This document shows, in pieces, positions 51,676 to 63,827 of a DNA stretch of 64,000 nt (position 1 is its first letter; every line of letters starts with the position of its first letter). The notes under the pieces are model-generated. The model worked only from the letters and a program-made list of their open reading frames with translations. It had not been told where the DNA came from and searched no databases. This DNA comes from Morinoia aosen. Lineage: Eukaryota; Arthropoda; Malacostraca; Amphipoda; Talitridae. The translations under genes were made by a program, and so were the position numbers. The DNA lies in the NCBI GenBank assembly GCA_030386875.1, contig CM059558.1:372001-436000 (forward strand), in the 5' to 3' direction.

Positions 51676-52791
51676 ATAAGCAAGTTGTTGGCAACTTTTG
51701 AATTTATTACAGGTGTAAGTTGGCAAAAAAGAGGTGGTGTAGGTCTGATTATTATGAAAACTCTAAATATGAAATCATAAGAAATTCCGGTTGGAAATGA
51801 ACTTGCAAGTGAAGATTTGTTAGCAATAAAGGGTGATAAAATACATGCAAGAGAATGTGTCATTGTGATTGTATGTTATGACAACTGATGGATTTTAGCT
51901 CATCAAGAGAATGTAAAAAAGTATGAGATGTTAACAAGAATATAACAAGAACACTGCAGGTGTCCTCTGATTGTGATGGGTAACATGAATGGCCATGTTC
52001 GTATACCTGGTGAGCCCTGTGAATGCCAATGGACAAAAATTGATTGATATCTGTGATGAGAGTGAACTTTAAAACCTGAATGTCACAATAGGAAATGGCT
52101 TGCATACATGGCAAAGCGGGGAATAGAAAACTGCAATTGACTATATGATAGTGAATAGTAGAGCAGGAGAGTGTGTGAAAGAAATGTTTGTAGATGAAGA
52201 CGATTTGGATATTGATGGTGACCATAAAATGCTTGTGCTTGATTAAAATTGGAGTGGAAAGGAGTCAATACAGAAGGTCAGCAGTATGAAAGAAAATTAG
52301 TGTATAAAAATGGCAAACTGGGAAGAATTTAGGAATGAATTGAATAGATGTAACTGGGACAGGTGTGGAAATGTAAATGACCTGAACGGTTTGCAAGAAC
52401 TTTGTATGATGAGGCAGAGCAATAGATCGGTAGAATAAAATACAGGAAAGTACAGGAAATGCTAGGTGGCTTACAAATGAGATAAAGGAAGAAGAAATGA
52501 GAAGAAAGACTTCAAATAAGAAACAATGCTATATGAGGAAAATGTATGAAAGACAGAATTACTAAGGATGAATGGCAGAGTGCAAGGAATGAGTACAAGG
52601 ACCAGCAGAAGACAGTAAAGAGAATGATGAATTAGGCTAGAGTTGAAGAGGTGAGACGCCAAGTTGAAAAGGTAAGAAAGAAAGGTCCAGATCGAATAAA
52701 AGATTGGTAAAAGTTTATACAAGGTAATGATAGAGGTAATGAAGTTCAAGTTGAAGAATTAGTAGTCAATGGTTGCAGTGTGTGAGATGGG

Positions 52792-53085
52792 GTGCCAATG
52801 GTGAAAGCAGTTGAAAAATACTGGGAGGACATTGGTGAAATGAATGAGCAGGTAACAGATGATGAACCCATAAATTTTCTGACTGATGAACAAGAGCTGC
52901 AAATGGAAGACAAAATCACTAGTGAAAACATTGGAAGTTTTTTGAAGAAAGTGAAAAATGGAAATGCATGCAGCCCTGATAAGATCCCGTATGAGTTCTT
53001 TAAATGCGGAGGGGAAAGTGTAGCCAGTGTGTTAAAATGTTTATTTGATAAGATATGGAAAAGTGAAAGAGTACTGGATGACTGA
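52792..53085 (+). pseudogene. RT N-terminal fragment of the LINE
   Basis: The open frame ends VKNGNACSPDKIPYEFFKCG GESV-like, the RT block preceding motif 1 (K-x-G-K-A-x-G-x-D-x-I-P). It is preceded by a hydrophilic linker with ITSENIGSFLKKVK. Confidence 0.75.
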
Positions 53086-53306
53086 AACAAGTGTTATGTA
53101 GTCCTATTGCATAAAGTTGGACATAAGAGTAGGAAAGAACTTAAAAATTACAGACCAATTGCACTGGCTAATACTGTATGTAAGATTTTTGTGGTATTTT
53201 GAATAAGAGAATGAAACATTTAGTTGAATAATTAGAACTCCTGGGAGAAGAACAGAATGGGTTTAGGCATGATAGACGTAGGGAGGATAATTATAATCTG
53301 TTTGTA

Positions 53307-53730
53307 GTGAGTGAAATAATTAACCAAATGAAGAAGGATGATAAGAAGGTATATATAGCATTCCTGGATATTGAAGAAGCATATGACAGAGTGGATTGGG
53401 GTAGGCTGTTTGAAATTTTGAGAAAAGTTGGGTTTAACCGAAAGATAGTAAACATTATAAAAAGTGTGTATAACACAAGCGCTATCTACAGGTTAGGAAA
53501 TTTCGAAACAGGGCAAGTGTTAGAGGAGTGAGACAGGGCTGTACTCTGTCTCCCCTGTTGGTTGGATTGTACACAGAAGAATTGGCAGTTTGACTCAGAA
53601 TGAGTGGCTTAGGATTGAAAGTTTGTAAGGAGAAACTGAGTTGTTTGTTGTATGCTGATGATGTGGTTTTGGTTAGTGAATGTGGACATGAACTAGAAAG
53701 GATGCTTGACGTTGTGAATGGATATAATCT
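53307..53730 (+). pseudogene. RT palm of the LINE
   Basis: Motif A is AFLDIEEAYDRVDWGRLFEI with catalytic Asp. Motif B is GVRQGCTLSPLL (~53525, after a frame change) and motif C is LLYADDVVLVSE (~53640-53680) with both Asp. Two breaks separate them. A stretch at ~53735-53845 does not look like RT and may be a small insertion. Confidence 0.82.
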
Positions 53731-55228
53731 CGCACCTTATCAGAATATAATTTGTTGAGGAGAATCTGTCATTGCCTTCACTGTCTACTGTTCAACGATT
53801 GCTAATTCATCAGATCTCAAGATGAACTTTGGTGCTAATTAAAATGAGGTTATGGTTGTAAATAGTGATGAGACTGATAGATACAGAATGTGGAATATTG
53901 GGGAAATTAGAATTGGTAGAACAAAAAGATACAAATATCTAGGTGGTATGATAAGTGAAGATGGATGCACTTGAACAAAGGGTGCGAAAGTTGCAAAAAC
54001 AATGCAGTAGAGTGGACGGTTAAGTAGTGTGGCTAGATACAGAGCAAACAAGTACGAATGTGTAAGAGGAATGTGAAAGTATGTTGCTGTACCTAGTGTC
54101 ATATGAATGCTCTTGCCTGGAATGGAAGTGACTTTCAAAAGCAAGATGTGATACAAAATAAGGTAGGACGGATAGCATTGGGTGCTCCAAAATGGACAGC
54201 GACAGAAGGTATCAGAGGTGACCTAGGGTGGAGCCTATTTTCAGAAAGAATGATGAAAGCTGTGTTGAAATATAAAGTAAGAATTGAGAGAATGCAGAAT
54301 ATCAGGTGGGAAAAGTAAATTTTTGTATAGAATCTGAGTGTAAGCTAGTGGAAGAAGGTATGTTGGGGGCATACGAGGAAATTAAGCATGCAAAAAATTA
54401 TTCGTGTTAGAATTGGGAGACCTGTGGATGACTGGCTTATAGTGAATGTCGGAGACGAGGGACCAGAGTGGGACTGTAAGAGGTGAAAAAAGGAGATTGA
54501 GAGGCAAACAAAAGAGTTTGCATTGAATAAGTGGAAGCTTAGCATGACATGAAAGCCTACACTAATCGGGTATAGGCAACAGGAAATACCTAAATGTGAG
54601 ATGCTCTATGATGGTAGTTTTGCATGGTTGTCAATTCTTGTTGGCTGTGAGGTGTAAGTCGTTGAGCATGAATAGACGTATATGGAGGTGGAATGAGAAT
54701 AATAGTAGATTATGTCAGCAATGTGATAGTGGAGGGGAAGAAAAAATTGAGCATTTTGTGCTGAGCACAAAATGAGCATGAGAGAGAGTCTCATGAATGT
54801 GGTCTTTGAGCAGTATGGAGAGAATGAGTGGTGTGTCAGATGTGTTGAAGATGATTGTGGTATGCTCTGTCTTGTTGGATTGGATCAGAAGTATAATTTG
54901 AGTATTATTGAAGTTATGAAAGTTTTTCTTGTACGTGCCTGGAGTGAGAGATAGTGACTGGAATGAGCCAGTCATGTAGAGTTGGCTGTAATGACCCAAC
55001 ATGCCTGGGGATGGTGCTTTGACGTACTGGATATCCCAGTAATGCCGTCCAATGGCAGCTTGTGACACGGATTGCTGGATCCTTAGGAGTTTAGTGGACT
55101 AGTCTGGTACACAGACGCTGAACTCTCTGTGTGAATATTGTGAGTATTGTGGAGGGAATTATAGGCCGTTACAAAGGCCCGGACTCTGTTGGCCTTCAAC
55201 TTCTAGTTCAAGCAAGTAGGATGTGATG

Positions 55229-56315
55229 ACATATTTTAATGGGTTCATTTAGAAAAAAAATTATTCGCAATTCAAAAAAAATTTTTTTACATGTAGATCC
55301 AAATCAGCTGGGAGCAAATTGTAAACCAACAGTGCTCAGGATGAAAGCTAGTTTGGATTGTCATACTATAAAAGTTGTGTTTAGTATGCTGAATGCAGCT
55401 TAACAATAGCTTTTTATGGTTATGTAGTCTATCTTATTGAAAAGTTTCAGATAAACAAAAATAGTTGCCTACCATGTAGCTAAGAGTTTAGTCTTTAGAA
55501 GAGAGATGCAAATCCTTCTCTATGATTTTTCTACAGATAATTCTAATTTTGGTTGATTTATACTTTAATGTGCTCTCGGAATGTGCCCTAGAATTGCTAA
55601 AGGAACACATTTAAGAAAATTTTACATGTATCACATTTTGCTGGGTGATGCATAATTTTTTAGTTATTTAACTTTGAAGTCAAAAGAACATTGTTTATAA
55701 AAGTGAAGAAACCGACAAACATAAACTAACCTGAAATAGGTTAACTTAATAGAGCCATACCAAGGCATATGTCCTCCCGCCAAGAATATGCCCATTTTTC
55801 AATAATGGGGCGATTACACTTTCATCTCTATAGTATAATTCTTACCTGAATATTATTTATTATTGTTATATCTCAAAAATTACTCATCAACGAGAAAAAT
55901 GTTATTCCCGTTAAATCTCTTTTAATGTGTTCTCTCATCAATTTTGGGAAACAAAACGATTAAAATCTTTCAGCGTATTTAAGGAAAAATTGACCATAGA
56001 TATTCATGATCATCTTTATTTGCAAATGACACTGAACAAAGCTTCCCATTTATGGTATTCTAATTTCTATTATCAATGTAATATACAAGGTGCAAATTGA
56101 TGTTGCTCATCATAATTTCATTAATATGTGAGCACATTAAAAATATCGTATTAAGCAACAAACCCTGATAAGAAAATCGTGTCCAATGTTCGTCTCAATA
56201 ATTATACAGAGTGTCTTCTAGGTAGTAACATAAATTCTGGCTCAGGAGTCACTTTGCCTGTCAAGGTAGTAACAGCTAATGAAGGGGAATAATTCCCTGA
56301 AAATTGACAGTTATG
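55229..56315. other. AT-rich DNA, nothing recognised
   Basis: No open frame, repeat or transposon end is seen. Confidence 0.4.
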
Positions 56316-56317
56316 TA

Positions 56318-57277
56318 CGAGGCCTGTCGAAAAAGTATCCGACCTTTGGCCAGAAAAAATACTTCAACAACCTGACGGGGTTGGGACCCTAATCCCCTTC
56401 AAAGTAGGCTCCTTGTGCTTCCACACACTTAGCCCACCGATCCTTCCACTGCCGGAAACACCTCTGGAAGTCTTCTTTTGGAATGGTGTTCAGCTCTGTC
56501 GTCGCGTTCCGCATTATCTCTTCTCTACTCTCAAAACGGGATCCTTTCAGTGGTGTCTTCAATTTTGGAAACAACCAGAAGTCGCAAGGAGCCAGGTCTG
56601 GAGAGTAGGGAGGTTGGCGAACGGTCGTAATTCCATGTTTGGCCAAGAAATTGCGGATCAAATGGGATGAATGTGCGGGCGCGTTGTCGTGATGCAAGTG
56701 CCAGTTGTTCGCAGTCCACATGTCTGGTCTTTTGCGCCGAACTGCATCACGAAGTCGCCGGAGAACATCCTGATAGTACTCCTTTGTCACTGTTTGTCCT
56801 TCAGGTGCGTATTCGTGATGCACAATTCCACGGACATCAAAGAAAACAGTCAGCATCACCTTGATTTTGCTTCGCACCTGCCGCGCTTTCTTCGGCCTTG
56901 GAGACTCGGGATGCTTCCATTGGGATGACTGTCTTTTTGTTTCTGGGTCGTACCCGTACGAGCCATAGCATCTTCCCCAAACACCTGCTGAATCTTACGA
57001 ATTGTTTCAATTTGAGAATCACCAAGCTTTTGACAAAATTTGATGCAGTGTCTTTGCTCAATTCGTTCAGTCATCTTGCAAGAAAACTAAATCCGACAAA
57101 CACTTAGAACAGCACCTTACATGGCGACCACCAGCCAGTGACTGGCCCAAGTGAATGCGGTGAAAAAAGTCAAGCATGCGCATTAAGATTCCTCCTTCCA
57201 CCGTGCACAGTGGCGCCGCCTTAGAATCACTACTTTGCGCGGGAAAAATTAAGGTCGGATACTTTTTCGACAGGCCT
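56318..57277 (-). mobile_element. mariner element with internal deletion
   Basis: Inverted ends (GGCCTGTCGAAAAAGTATCC at 56321; its complement ending at 57276) are next to TA on both sides. The element is 960 bp, about 300 bp short of a typical mariner. The transposase remnant lies on the minus strand. The shortening is explained by a deletion within the coding region. Confidence 0.92.
56389..57074 (-). pseudogene. mariner transposase, deleted and frameshifted
   Basis: The N-terminal helix-turn-helix (57074 to ~56965: MTERIEQRHCIKFCQKLGDS) joins directly, out of frame, to the middle of the catalytic domain (YGYDPETKRQSSQW near 56955). The frame then runs open from about 56950 to 56389. The deletion removes the second DNA-binding motif and the block with the first catalytic Asp. 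The second Asp (HHDNAPAH) and third Asp (DLAPCDFWLFPKLK) remain, 34 residues apart, which is the DD34D signature of mariner. Confidence 0.92.
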
Positions 57278-57915
57278 TATGTACTTATGTATAAAGCGTT
57301 TAAAGCTTTTTAACTATTTCTTTCTCCTACAATCAGAAAGTTGCTGCAGTTTATTGTGTGAGGAACTACCTCAACACATTTGATTCAGCAACTGCTTCGA
57401 AGCTGAAATGATTAATTAATACAACGGACACAAAGTTTCCAAATTTAATTTTAGTAGTCGCCTCTCAACACCGAGGAAAAATCTTAACATTAGCTGGTAC
57501 GTAACTAAACGCAATACGGCAAGTAGCCGATTCACAAAATATTATTTTTCAAGGAGGACAAATTCGCCCTCAAGCAGTTTATTCAATCAAGTTGAAACAC
57601 GCATTTAATCTTTTCAAGTGGTTCAAAATTAGGGTGTCAGGTAATGACAGACTATAGGCGCAGGAACTAGGAGTCTGGAGGAGCTCTCCGCTTCAGGGCG
57701 TTAAACGAACGTCACGGGGTATCAACTAAACTTCAACGTGCGAGCTTGCCACCAGTACCCCAGGAAATCAGAACTCAGCGGCAAACTGAAGCTACTGGAA
57801 GGAAGCAGGCACGGTAACGGCGCTAGAACCAGCGCCAGAGCAGCTAAACCGCGACCAACGCCTCCAGTCCCATCACATCTTTATATAAAATTGATGAAAA
57901 ATACACAAGAATATA
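57278..57915. other. Unassigned DNA with a possible solo-LTR-like block
   Basis: The part 57540-57890 is GC-richer. On the minus strand it has TATATAAAG (~57876) and AATAAACTGC (~57570), the layout of an LTR, but no TG...CA boundaries or direct repeats were found. Confidence 0.3.
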
Positions 57916-57932
57916 GTTAAATGCAGGGTTGC

Positions 57933-58112
57933 GGAGTCGGAGTCGGAGTCGGGAGTCGGAGTCGCCGGAGTCGCATGTTTTAGGGTGGAGTCGGAGTCGG
58001 AGTCGCTTCTCTGAAGCGTGGTGGAGTCGGAGTCGGAGTCGGAGTCGCTTTTCCGAGTGTGGTGGAGTCGGAGTCGGAGTCGTTCATTCGGATGGGGTGG
58101 AGTCGAAGTTGG
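57933..58112 (+). repeat. GGAGTC subterminal array, left
   Basis: Runs of GGAGTC units are separated by variable spacers such as GCTTCTCTGAAGCGTGGT. SR-rich or DSDS-rich frames across it are artefacts of the hexamer. Confidence 0.9.
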
Positions 58113-59736
58113 AGTCACTATTTTTTGCTGTTTTCGATTCTAATTTTTACTAAAAATTATTTATAATTGTTCAAAATCGAAAGTAAACAAAACAGAGTTA
58201 GAATACTTTGCTGAAAATCTAAAAACACGCAATGTTTTTGTTGATTATTTTGTTTTAAGTTTGAAACAGCGTATTTATACCTATCACCTAATACCGTCAT
58301 TGTTTTCTAGTCGTTGTGGGTTTGCATTCATATATATGATAAATACAAGAAAGAAATATAATTGCACTGGAGTAATAATGAATATTTTGCAGTTATTTAA
58401 GCAAGAATTAGTAATTTGAAGCATTGAAAATTTTTTCTGTATATTTCTGTTACGTTCATTTCCCCTTCAATTAGTACACAGGAAGAAGCAAATAGTACTA
58501 AATGTGTTGAAAGTTACTTGTAGAACATTTCAGCTGATGCAATACATTGTACTCTCGTAAGGAGTGGTAACTATGTACGCTCTTAAGATGCATTGATTGA
58601 TAATGACTAGTCTTTGCTGAAACTTAAAGTTATGTTGTGATCATAAATATTTTTAGTCTTTATATTATGATTCCTTGCCAATGAGTAGTCTTTGCCGTAA
58701 CCTGAAGCTATGGTCTGGTACATAAAGACTTTTAATTCTCAGGTTATGTTATCAAAATTGATATGGCTTCCTTGTCTTTAGGTCAAGTTAACATGTATTA
58801 TTAATAACAATTTCTGCTCATTTTTAAAGTTATTTCTTGAATGTTGTTTGGTTCTTTCAGTGTTATATTGTATTTCACTATATCATTATCATGTTGAATT
58901 TTTATTTTCGTTATCACTCCCCAGTTTTTAGGCATACGCTGAAATGGAGAATTTTATATTAAGCTTATACAATTTTAAACACTGAAATAGTATCCGTTTT
59001 GCAGCATTACATATTTAATTACTTCTTCTTTTGGAGGATTTAGAAATGTTGTAAGGTAATCAATATCGGCATTGAGACACACGAAAAATTAAAATACAAT
59101 GTATACGAGCTGCAATGAAAATAATAACACACTAGCAAAAACTTCACTTAGTCACACGCATATTGGAACTGAAAGCAATGCACTAACTCAGCTGCAATGG
59201 TTGTTACATTTAAGCGATGGTACAAATTTTCTTACTGGACACGTTTCAAATCGTTCCAAAAAACCTGAAATTAGAATCACATGGGCGATTATTAAAATAA
59301 GAAAGTGTCAAACATAAAGTAAAAAGTTAGACGAGAATTAGAGATAGTATCATATTACACGCAAAGACTCTAATAGTGACTTTTATTCGTAAACAAAACG
59401 TTCCGAAAACTTCAGTCCCCTGCGACGAAAGCAAAACAACTTTTGCCTATTATAGCCGAGATATAGAACAGTGTTGAGCAATAATATGACACAATTTCTG
59501 CATTGTTACCCTGCATAGTGTAGACATAGAGAATAAGAGGCAGTGTGCAAATCGTGCCTACTTATCTACTTGTATATCATTTTGTGGATTTAAGCATTGT
59601 CATTGAATTAACTATTATCATTTCACTGAAAGAGTGTTTACTTAGTAATAAAAAAACTGTGGATACATATTTATGCTTCTCAGTGTAGGCAGTGACTACT
59701 TTACCTACTCAGAAGAAGACACTTGTCAGTAATATA
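58113..59736. other. AT-rich interior of the hAT-like element
   Basis: No coding or repeated feature recognised; the 72-codon frame at 59099 has no motif. Confidence 0.4.
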
Positions 59737-60351
59737 CAAGGTGTTTCAGAATAAGAGGCAAAAAATTGCCCAAGTAGAAGATGTCCGAATGAAAACTTTT
59801 TCTTCTATGAAATGTTCCGAAGAAAGAGACATTGAGACATAAGCCGTTTATTGTTTTAGAGGATGAAATTTAATGACTAAATTACTCGCAATATTTATTT
59901 GAATTTATATTGATCGCGCGAAATCTTTTAGTTGCATGACCTCCTAGATCTCCTTACATGACTCCATTCGATATCATTTTTTGGGGACACATGAAGAGCC
60001 TTGTTTATGCTACACTCATTGAGTCTGAGGAAGATCTTGTGACCAGAATTGCAGTGGCTGCTGGCCAGATACCTAAATGCCAGACGTGTTTCCTAATATC
60101 CGGCAGTCGTTAAGGCTAACATTCGAAAAGTGCATTGATGTAGGTGGAACACATTTTGAACAATTTTGTAAAGTAAATTCAAAATAAATATTACGAGTAA
60201 TTGTGCCATTAAATTTCATCATTTAATACAATAAACAGCTAATATCTTACGACCCCGATTTTTGGGGGAAAATTTCATGGAATTAAAAGAGTTTATTTAG
60301 CCATCTTCTACTTGGTGTGCAATTTTGTACCTCGTGTTCTGAAACACTCAG
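59737..60351 (+). mobile_element. Tc1/mariner-type element, 615 bp, nested
   Basis: Inverted ends of about 48 bp (CAAGGTGTTTCAGAATAAGA at 59737; complement ending 60351, CTGAAACACTCAG side) are flanked by TA. A remnant of a transposase C-terminal domain lies at 59928-60175. The element is too short to be autonomous. Confidence 0.8.
59928..60175 (+). pseudogene. Tc1/mariner-type transposase C-terminal fragment
   Basis: Frames give SPYMTPFDIIFWGHMKSLVY and ESEEDLVTRIAVAAGQI. After a frame change the end reads FEKCIDVGGTHFEQF. This is the last part of a DDE domain (SP-D-x-TP-x-D-x-F/W-WG) and its C-terminal G-G-x-H/F-F-E block. It is damaged and incomplete. Confidence 0.7.
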
Positions 60352-60359
60352 TATATAAA

Positions 60360-62850
60360 ATTGTGTACTCGACCCGTGATAAATGATGGGATTTAATATT
60401 GTCTTTACACGAATTCTCCAGATGTGGATGATAAAGAAATATATCCAACCTAATAGTACCCGCGATTAAAATATTCTAGAACTAGTGCCCTGGTGAAACT
60501 CGCATCACAGATACAGTCATTAAGCATCTTTAAGAGCGTGAAAAGGAGACAGACCAACCAACAAAGACGGACAGCCAATTTTATTTGTTCAATGAAATTT
60601 CCTGTTGAAAACCTTCCGTATTTCTGATGGCGGCTTTGTGGAGGAAAAAGTTTCCTTCAGATGGCCTGTCATAGTTGACAGACAAGAATTTCAAACTGTC
60701 GAAATTAGTTCTTTCTTTTCTTCGTCTTTTTGTTTTGCAGCTACATCATTTCTTTTCGTTTTTGTTTAAATTTACCTCTCTATAATTAAGCATGTTTGAG
60801 CTTCTACCAGACCTGCATTAACCTAAAATCGCTTAAATTAACATTACTCGTGACGCACTGGCGTTCACTAATTAAATTATCTTTGAGCCTACTCTGCTTG
60901 GGCAGCATGTCGCCTTTTTAATAAAAGTCGGTCTGGCACCTCTAACGTATTTCTCTTGCGTAAAAAGCAGTCTCTTTCTGCGACTTTACTCCTCGACCCG
61001 GTAAACAGGCACTTATTATTCGAGGTAATTAATTGTCAATTAATTGTTAAAATCTTGGTGCAATATGCAACCTTGCAATAAGATACGATATTCAGCTAGT
61101 CGGCGACCAGACATCTTAAAACTCTGTTTCTATCTACTCAGAACGCCACTAAAACTTTCTACCGGAGTATCGTGCTGATGACCGGCCACGTCCATTGGTT
61201 GTCTTCTATTTTTAAGGAGTTTCGTTTTTAAAACTAACATTTCGTTAAAGAAAATCTTCGGTCTCCATTTTAAAGGAATTTAATATTACAAATACTACAG
61301 AGGACGCTGCTGTGCGTACTGTGGAATCCTCAAGATACGCCTAATTTGGGTGCTGTTTCCCTTTTCGCGCATCTCAGGAATCGACTTGCTATTGTTCCTT
61401 TGAAGTTCTTCTGTATTTGAAATAAATGTTCGAACAGTAGCCCTCAAGTTTTAAATCCTAAAATTTCATTGTAATACCATAGGAGAGATTACGCACAGGA
61501 AATACCTAAACCAATTTATTTATTTGTTTAAGGGGACACTTGCCCTTTTATTGAATTAGAACAGTCAACGCTGTACCGGGGGCCCCACAAAAATGTCCCC
61601 GACTTTTTAATTGATTACATCTCCGCTTTCAATTAACATAGTTCAATTGTCTGTGTTTCACATTGTAATAAATTTCATTCCCTTTTCAAATAATTTAAGT
61701 TTTTCAAAATCAGTTGAATAACCACTTTACGACGATCGATTTACTGTAGAGGGTAGAAAAACTAATCGTTCATAGGAAAAGTTTTAAAAGCAACACTGGT
61801 GTCCTTCTTCATTTCTCAATACCTACTGTTAAGAATAATTTCATAATGATGTATCCTACATACCACCAAGTATTTAAACCCTCTGAGAGGATTCAAGTGT
61901 TTCCAATAACAGTGTTTCAAGAACTGAAAGGAAACGATGAAGTAATCTGTAAAATTCTTCGTTCAATGGTGGCCAGAAGTAATACTTGCCTTGAGAGAAA
62001 AGGAGGGTATGTCGAAGGATACTGAATTAATTTATTTGTTTGAACGTTATTTATGGTAATGATTTTTTACTTTTTTATATTTTTGTTTGTTCATTTTTTT
62101 GGAAAGTACGAAATAAGGAAGAGTATCAATATTGCTTAAAAAATTTTTCCTTAGAACAATTAGTTTTTCTACCCTTTTCAGTAAATTGATCATCGTAAAG
62201 TGTTCATTGGACAGAGTTTCGAAAACCTAAATTATTCGAAAAGGAAACAAAATTTATTACATTGTGAATGAAAGACAATTAAAATATTTTAATTCAAAGC
62301 GGAGATATAATTAATTGAAAAATCGCGGACATTTTTGGGGACACCCGGTATAATAAAAACCCAGTTCTCCGTCAATTTGTAAATAAATATATGTTCCCGT
62401 GCGTAATTTCTCCTATTTTATTACAATGGGAATCTGCTTGTTTGGACAGTATCATGAATACCATTGAAATATTATGAAAAACCTGGCATCTGCTCACTTT
62501 TGTTTATAAATAAAAAACATTGCGTCAAAATCGAATCTATTGTCACGAAAAGGCAGCTAATCGCAGGAAAAAGGTATGGCAATTTTTTTAAAACTTCTTG
62601 CCGAATAATAATTTAAATTATAATACAGTGTTGTTGCTTGCTTGGTTGGTGTTTGCGTCTGTGACATTCTTAAAGATGCTTAATGACCGTAACTGTGATA
62701 AAAGTTTTCCAGTGCACAAGTTCGAGAATACTGTATTTTAATCGCGGGTACTATTAGGATGGGTATATTTGTTTGTCATCTTTATCTTGATATTTTTTTA
62801 AAACGATACCATCGAATCCCGTCATTTTTCACCAATCATGTACTCTAGTA
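60360..62850. repeat. Fold-back structure, 2.4-kb palindrome
   Basis: Long inverted arms: outer 60360-60561 with 62642-62850, inner 61467-61768 with 62157-62428. The arms are imperfect but collinear. The left arm has about 700 bp more between outer and inner blocks (906 versus 214 bp), probably an insertion. The ~390-bp centre contains a weak transposase-like end (CLERKGGYVEGY near 61990). It could be a fold-back transposon or two nested elements with inverted ends. Confidence 0.7.
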
Positions 62851-63504
62851 ACTTGATTATTAAAATTCTGCAGTCAATTTAAAAGTCGTTCATTAATAAA
62901 GAATATAGTGAAAATATGTACAGGTTTCAACATCTGCAACCGTCTACTACTAAGAATGACAGTCGTGTGTTTATTTATACGTTTCGTGTCACGCTCTTAA
63001 GAATCGATAGGAAAAAATTAGCACTGGCGGTCTTGGTTTCAGTTCACGGTCAATTAATACACTCATTTTCGTGCAAGTGCTCTAGCTGTAATGCCACTTT
63101 CAGAACAATTGAGAGATCCAGAGCCTTAGATACCAGAGTTCGAATCGTGTATACCGAGTTCGGCGGGGTATTGTATTTTACAATGTACTGTATTACAATA
63201 CACTCTATTGCATATTACAATAAACATACACAAGCTCGCAGTTGCTTTCAGTAATGCTGAATTTCTGTACCTAGGATACGACACGAATGGCTATAACTAC
63301 TTCTCTTGCGGCTCAAAAATACTGTGTTCCAAGTGTATACTACTCTAATAAGAAAAATAAGCTACCTTTGGAATGAGTTTAAGCATGGAAACTCCACTCG
63401 AACAAAAATTTGTTGAAGAAAGGTATTGAATCCCGTCATTTTTTTTTTTACGGACCGTGTACGCTAGTTAAGAAATAAAATATTCATCTTATAAATTATG
63501 AATA
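62851..63504. other. Interior of the hAT-like element
   Basis: The block near 63422-63475 (AATCCCGTCATTTTTTT..., GTGTACGCTAG) repeats the block at 62813-62855 in diverged form. Nothing else is recognised. Confidence 0.4.
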
Positions 63505-63506
63505 GG

Positions 63507-63797
63507 TGGAGTTGGAGTCCCAAAATTGCGAACATGCGGAGTCTGTGTTGGAGTCGCCAAATTTTGAAAAGGGGGAGTCGGAGTCGTAGTCGCCAAATTC
63601 TGAAAAGGTGGAGTCGGAGGCGGAGTCGGAGTCGCCAAATTCTGAAAAGGTGGAGTCGGAGTCGGAGTCGCCAAATTCTGAAAAGGTGGAGTCGGAGTCG
63701 GAGTCGGAGTCGCCAAATTCTGGAAAGGTGGAGTCGGAGTCGGAGTCGGAGTCGCCAAATCTGGAAAGGTGGAGTCGGAGTCGGAGTCGCAAATTTA
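63507..63797 (+). repeat. GGAGTC subterminal array, right
   Basis: Six to seven larger units of the type GCCAAATTCTGAAAAGGT plus two to four GGAGTC copies. The hexamer reads on the same strand as in the left array, while the outermost 19 bp are inverted. Confidence 0.9.
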
Positions 63798-63827
63798 TTC
63801 CTCCGACTCCGCAACCCTGGTTAAATG

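Larger units (their letters stand above)
51684..55228 (+). mobile_element. Degenerate LINE with endonuclease, RT and CCHC tail
   Basis: A plus-strand relic that starts directly after the Gmr1-like element's target duplication. Endonuclease blocks are RGGVGLIIMK (~51730), a GDFNGH-like block altered to GNMNGH (~51978) and DGDHKMLVL (~52215). RT runs through 52792-53720 and a C-terminal Cys/His tail (CQQCDSGGEEKIEHFVL) lies near 54715. The 3' untranslated part ends at about 55228. Catalytic YADD is intact, but stops and frame changes are frequent. The endonuclease N-terminus is missing. Confidence 0.82.
57924..63819. mobile_element. 5.9-kb hAT-like element with GGAGTC arrays
   Basis: Ends CAGGGTTGCGGAGTCGGAG (57924) and its inverted copy (ending 63819) are identical over 19 bp. 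They are flanked by a perfect 8-bp duplication GTTAAATG (57916-57923, 63820-63827). The CAGGG start and the 8-bp duplication are typical of hAT. Arrays of GGAGTC lie near both ends. The interior has no transposase that I can see, but carries other mobile DNA (59737-60351; 60360-62850). It is a non-autonomous element enlarged by nested insertions. Confidence 0.88.

Noticed and set aside
57873-58153. Open frames rich in RSRS or DSDS on both strands
   Set aside because: They are translations of the GGAGTC hexamer array, as are those at 63464-63856.
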